DNA from: CAG-390 sp045544735
Lineage (GTDB): Bacteria > Bacillota > Clostridia > Oscillospirales > CAG-272
Length of the DNA stretch: 8,801 bases
Assembly: GCA_045544735.1 (NCBI GenBank)
Contig: JAZPZM010000142.1
Span: 1 to 8,801, forward strand
Reading direction: 5' to 3'
The number at the start of each line of letters is the position of its first letter. Position 1 is the first letter of the stretch. The translations under genes were made by a program, and so were the position numbers. The notes under the pieces were generated by a model. The model did no database searches. It saw nothing but the letters and a program-made list of their open reading frames with translations, and had not been told where the DNA came from. Positions 6,676-8,801 of this stretch are shown piece after piece.

Positions 6676-7155
6676 ATGGCATTCTGTGAAAAATGCGGAA
6701 CAAAGATAGAGGAAGGGGCAAAATTCTGCTCAAACTGCGGTAACACCGTAGGAGCTCCGAGCGAGCCCGTACAGCCCCAAGCGGAAGAAAAGAAGAACAA
6801 TCTTTCCGATAAGGTCGCGTCACTCAATAACACCGCGGATACAACGGAAGAGTTTGACGCTGCTGATATTGAGAAGAATAAGTTAATGGCAGTACTTGCT
6901 TACATAATCTTCCTTATTCCTCTCCTTGCGGCAAAGGATTCGCCTTTTGCCAAATACCACACAAATCAGGGGCTTGTACTTTTCCTTGCGGCTATTGCAT
7001 CGGGAGTGATTATGGTGATCCCCATACTCGGTTGGATCATTGCTCCTATTGCGAGCATCCTGATTACCGTTCTCGCCGTTATCGGAATCATCAACGCGCT
7101 GAACGGTAAGGCTAAAGAGCTTCCTATTATTGGCAAATTTAAGATCATCAAATAA
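6676..7155 (+). CDS. Zinc-ribbon membrane protein (DUF4870-like membrane region)
   Basis: This 159-residue protein starts at an ATG nine bases after AAGGAG (6661-6666). The N terminus is one zinc ribbon, C4/C7 with C18/C21 (FCEKCG, FCSNCG). An acidic, polar linker covers about 25-65. Three hydrophobic segments follow: about 68-85 (LMAVLAYIIFLIPLLA), 96-115 and 117-143. Between the first and second lies 'KDSPFAKYHTNQG', the kind of loop seen in DUF4870-type small membrane proteins. The C terminus is short and basic (KAKELPIIGKFKIIK), fitting a cytoplasmic end. It is the last gene of the operon and is followed by a terminator. The architecture repeats that of the preceding gene product (zinc ribbon, linker, membrane segments), but the membrane regions do not look closely related. 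The function is unknown. Confidence 0.9.
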   Translation: MAFCEKCGTKIEEGAKFCSNCGNTVGAPSEPVQPQAEEKKNNLSDKVASLNNTADTTEEFDAADIEKNKLMAVLAYIIFLIPLLAAKDSPFAKYHTNQGLVLFLAAIASGVIMVIPILGWIIAPIASILITVLAVIGIINALNGKAKELPIIGKFKIIK

Positions 7156-7167
7156 ATAAGTAAGCGT

Positions 7168-7214
7168 AAAACGGGCGGTGACGGTCATAAACGACCGCCA
7201 CCCGCCCGTTTTCT
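7168..7214 (+). terminator. Long bidirectional terminator at the end of the operon
   Basis: AAAACGGGCGG at 7168-7178 pairs with CCGCCCGTTTT at 7202-7212, and the stem continues to GGTC/GACC around a six-base loop (7187-7192). In all there are about 18 pairs with one bulge and one mismatch. The 3' side runs into TTTTCTT. The flanking AAAA on the left gives TTTT on the other strand, so it can also stop transcription of the converging minus-strand gene. Confidence 0.9.
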
Positions 7215-7241
7215 TAGCCGTACGGGAGTCGAACCTAATTG
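7215..7241 (+). repeat. Left terminal inverted repeat of the Y-shaped element
   Basis: AGCCGTACGGGAGTCGAAC (7216-7234) is the exact reverse complement of 7473-7491. With the flanking T and the inner TAATTG, 26 of 27 positions pair; C7235 opposite T7472 is the only mismatch. Confidence 0.9.
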
Positions 7242-7350
7242 CCTCACGGCGATTACTTTTCGCGTATTTCGGCGTGCTTTTACTCGCAAGGTTAATACCT
7301 TGCTTCGCAAAATTCCACCAAAATCCATCAAAAATTAATTCGCCGTGAGG
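7242..7350. repeat. Left arm hairpin of the Y-shaped element
   Basis: CCTCACGGCGA (7242-7252) pairs perfectly with TCGCCGTGAGG (7340-7350). At the centre GCAAGGT-TAAT-ACCTTGC (7286-7303) is a perfect seven-pair hairpin with a four-base loop. The stretch between pairs only partly, around 'ATTTCGGCG' (7266-7274) opposite the CCACCAAAAT region. Confidence 0.8.
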
Positions 7351-7358
7351 TGCGAGCA

Positions 7359-7465
7359 GTTTTGACGGAGCAGATTTTTTCGAGAACAAGGTTCTTTTCG
7401 ATGATCATATATTAATATTATCAAGGAAAGAACTGCAGTTATCGGGAAAATCTGCCCGCCAAAAC
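7359..7465. repeat. Right arm hairpin of the Y-shaped element
   Basis: GTTTTGACGG (7359-7368) pairs with 7456-7465 with one mismatch, and GCAGATTTT (7370-7378) pairs perfectly with 7447-7455. Imperfect pairing continues inward through GTTCTTT (7391-7397) opposite AAAGAAC (7426-7432). The centre is the exact palindrome ATATTAATAT (7409-7418). Confidence 0.8.
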
Positions 7466-7492
7466 CAATTATGTTCGACTCCCGTACGGCTA
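7466..7492 (-). repeat. Right terminal inverted repeat of the Y-shaped element
   Basis: GTTCGACTCCCGTACGGCT at 7473-7491 is the exact reverse complement of the left copy. The sequence recalls a tRNA T-loop (GTTCGANTCCC), but the preceding bases cannot form a T stem. Confidence 0.9.
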
Positions 7493-7498
7493 TGCAAA

Positions 7499-7684
7499 TT
7501 ATTTCTTTTTCTTTTTCTTAGTCATCAAAGCCGCCGCGGGAATGATTGCGGCGAGGGGTGCCGCGGAAAAGCTTCCGCATCCCGAGCAATTCATCTCCTC
7601 GTCGATAACGGGAGCAGTCTGCTCCGTGCTTTCATCGGCTTGAGCTTCAGCGGTCTTGCTTATATAGCTGTACTTGAATCTGCC
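7499..7684 (-). pseudogene. Out-of-frame C-terminal anchor tail of the glycoside-hydrolase-like protein
   Basis: Reading leftward from 7684, this frame gives GRFKYSYISKTAEAQ, an acidic linker, 'NCSGCGS', a hydrophobic stretch (APLAAIIPAAALM) and a run of six lysines before the TAA at 7499-7501. This is a sensible C-terminal surface-anchor tail of 61 residues. It has no start of its own and continues naturally from the CBM9-like domain encoded to its right if one base (at or near 7685) is removed. The joined text would be 'SGDVAP-GRFKYSY', a natural final strand. The in-frame continuation instead ends after 'RQIQVQLYKQDR'. It is thus the severed end of the gene at 7647-8801, broken either by a real mutation or by a sequencing error. 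Confidence 0.75.
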
Positions 7685-8801
7685 GTGGAGCAACGTCGCC
7701 CGAGGTATAAAAATCGAGAATATTGCCCGAAAAACGTGTGTAAAGGTAGCTTGACTCGCCCTTCTGCGCCTGATCGTCCTCATCGTGGACGTTGTCGGTA
7801 ACCAAGAAATTGACCGTGAAGTCTTCGCCCTCGATGCCGAGCGCGGCTTTCGGTATCGCGATCTGCAGATATCTTCCCTGCACCGAATACGCAACGTCAG
7901 AGACGAACTCGCTCTCGTAGCCGTTGCCCGTGAATTTTTCAAGAACGGCAACGCTCTCGCTCCTCGGCGAGGTCTTGTTGACAACGTAATCGAAGGATTC
8001 CCATCCGCCGTCTCTGTCTTCAACGTCGAGGTAAACGTTCATCCAGAGCGGATCGGTATAAGGCGTGATATCCTTCGCGCATTCAACGAGGATATAGATA
8101 TTCTCACCGTCGCGGGTCATCTGCGCTCCGATTATATCGTTTCTGCCCGAATAATCGCTGTAATGAAGATTGCCGTAGCCGCCCGCGTCGCGGTCACCGA
8201 TGTTTCCGATATAGGATGCGAAATAGGGCACGACACTCTGCCATTGTGAGGGCGATGCCGAGACGTCAATGCTCTGCCTTCCGCTCGGCTCGGGGATCGC
8301 GCGGACGCCCTTATATCTTCTGACGAAATTGACGAATTGATAGTAATACGCGTCTCCGAGGACACCGCGCGAGGGTTCGATATCACGGCTGTTCTCGGCA
8401 TTGAACTGATCGGGGAATGCGTTCTTTACCCCCTGCCACTCCTCGTATCTGCCCGCGATCCACTCGTTGTAGCCCGTAACGAAAATGACCTTGGGATCGA
8501 CCTCGAGTGCGTACTCGAACTGCTCCGCGAAATTCGCTCCCTTGAGGATCGCGTTCTCACTCGTGTCGTAGCCCTTCGAGGTATAGGTCCTGCCCGTGTT
8601 GTTCTCACCGTTCATCGCCGAGAGCTTATGAGTCACGTAGTTGTGATTCTGCGAAACACCAACGCTGATCTGCTCGACGCTGCCCGCTTTCTCATCCTCG
8701 TATCCCGCATAGTATTTTGCCTGCGGATATACCGAAAGCCAACCCCAGCTTCTGTAATTCGGTACCCGATTTATATAACCCGGATAGTTGTTGCGGAAGG
8801 T
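7647..8801 (-). CDS. Secreted glycoside-hydrolase-like protein with CBM9-like domain (N terminus off-window, C terminus frameshifted)
   Basis: The minus-strand frame is open from 8801; the GTG at 8636 is internal because coding sense continues upstream (NNYPGYIN, then SWGWLSVYPQAKYY). Visible residues 1 to about 160 look like the C-terminal half of a TIM-barrel glycoside hydrolase: 'WGWLSVYPQ', 'AMNGENNTGRTYTSKGYD' and the strand-end motif 'VIFVTGYNEWIAGRYEEWQG', whose NEW (about 112-114) resembles catalytic-site loops of GH71/GH99-type enzymes. Residues about 175-361 form a beta-rich CBM9-like domain, with 'IYILVECAKDI', 'MNVYLDVEDRDGGWESFDYVVN' and 'GRYLQIAIPKAALGI'. CBM9 domains bind polysaccharide ends. 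The frame stops at 7647, but the natural C terminus lies in another frame at 7499-7684. It is probably exported and surface-attached and acts on a dietary or host glycan. The exact GH family is not certain. Confidence 0.8.
   Translation of the reverse strand, partial: TFRNNYPGYINRVPNYRSWGWLSVYPQAKYYAGYEDEKAGSVEQISVGVSQNHNYVTHKLSAMNGENNTGRTYTSKGYDTSENAILKGANFAEQFEYALEVDPKVIFVTGYNEWIAGRYEEWQGVKNAFPDQFNAENSRDIEPSRGVLGDAYYYQFVNFVRRYKGVRAIPEPSGRQSIDVSASPSQWQSVVPYFASYIGNIGDRDAGGYGNLHYSDYSGRNDIIGAQMTRDGENIYILVECAKDITPYTDPLWMNVYLDVEDRDGGWESFDYVVNKTSPRSESVAVLEKFTGNGYESEFVSDVAYSVQGRYLQIAIPKAALGIEGEDFTVNFLVTDNVHDEDDQAQKGESSYLYTRFSGNILDFYTSGDVAPRQIQVQLYKQDR

Larger units (their letters stand above)
7215..7492. 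mobile_element. 278-bp MITE-like or structured-RNA element with three nested inverted repeats
   Basis: The ends form a 27-bp inverted repeat with one mismatch (7215-7241 against 7466-7492), bounded on each side by TA. Immediately inside the left end is a second inverted repeat (7242-7252 against 7340-7350). Immediately inside the right end is a third (7359-7378 against 7447-7465). Only eight bases (7351-7358) separate the two inner arms, so a folded strand makes a Y-shaped three-way junction with almost every base near a stem. No convincing gene lies inside. It fits a non-autonomous miniature transposon with a TA target site, or a structured RNA; copies elsewhere in the genome would decide. 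It fills the gap between the operon terminator and the converging gene. Confidence 0.7.

Noticed and set aside
6883..7389. Minus-strand reading frame of 168 residues covering the operon end and the inverted-repeat element
   Set aside because: It crosses the convergent terminator, lies antisense to the zinc-ribbon gene and has no ribosome site. Its composition is that of non-coding antisense.
7473..7491. tRNA 3' end (GTTCGACTCCCGTACGGCT)
   Set aside because: It has the T-loop consensus, but the bases before it (AATTAT) cannot pair with CCCGT to form a T stem, there is no anticodon or D arm, and the same sequence occurs inverted at 7216-7234. It is better explained as a terminal repeat.
7785..8249. 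Plus-strand frame of 154 residues opposite the CBM9-like domain
   Set aside because: It is an antisense shadow: the minus strand has clear CBM9-like coding sense through this stretch, while the plus frame has no ribosome site or domain.

Overview
The window looks like a chromosomal segment of an anaerobic Gram-positive bacterium of the class Clostridia, probably a gut or rumen Oscillospirales/Eubacteriales type. The evidence is strong AGGAGG-type ribosome sites, lipoproteins with a classical lipobox, an InlB-type (Listeria-Bacteroides) surface repeat, many small zinc-ribbon membrane proteins, and a surface glycoside hydrolase with a CBM9-like module. No rRNA, tRNA, CRISPR array or transposase gene is seen.

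Layout. (1) Positions 2-601 hold the C-terminal end of a surface protein: an InlB-type repeat, one membrane helix, then a cytoplasmic LuxR-type DNA-binding domain. A strong intrinsic terminator (631-671) follows. (2) An extended -10 promoter (681-689) begins a compact + strand operon of seven genes (764-7155). In order they encode a small Cys-rich protein with four CxxC pairs, a soluble double zinc-ribbon protein, a polytopic membrane protein with a C-terminal zinc ribbon, two lipoproteins, a double zinc-ribbon/PQ-linker/membrane protein, and a single zinc-ribbon/membrane protein. Gaps are -4, 18, 18, 27, 15 and 51 bases, and the operon ends at a long, probably bidirectional terminator (7168-7214). 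(3) Directly after it lies a 278-bp element (7215-7492) that is almost wholly inverted repeats. Near-perfect 27-bp terminal repeats bounded by TA enclose two further long hairpins, giving a Y-shaped three-way junction. (4) From 7499 to the right edge, on the minus strand, is the C-terminal part of a secreted glycoside-hydrolase-like protein. Its CBM9-like domain runs into a one-base frameshift near 7685, and a C-terminal anchor tail follows in another frame.

How the genes may work together. The seven-gene operon is the best candidate for an undescribed system. It carries six zinc ribbons in four proteins plus a separate Cys-rich protein. Domains appear to be shared across it: the C-terminal domain of the soluble zinc-ribbon protein resembles repeat units of the large lipoprotein, and the small lipoprotein resembles the last domain of the large one. 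This suggests an envelope-spanning assembly with cytoplasmic zinc-ribbon parts, membrane parts and outward-facing lipoproteins. No enzyme motif is visible, so the function (sensing, envelope stress or homeostasis, transport) is unknown. The membrane-tethered LuxR protein upstream could be a regulator, but nothing in the sequence proves it acts on this operon.
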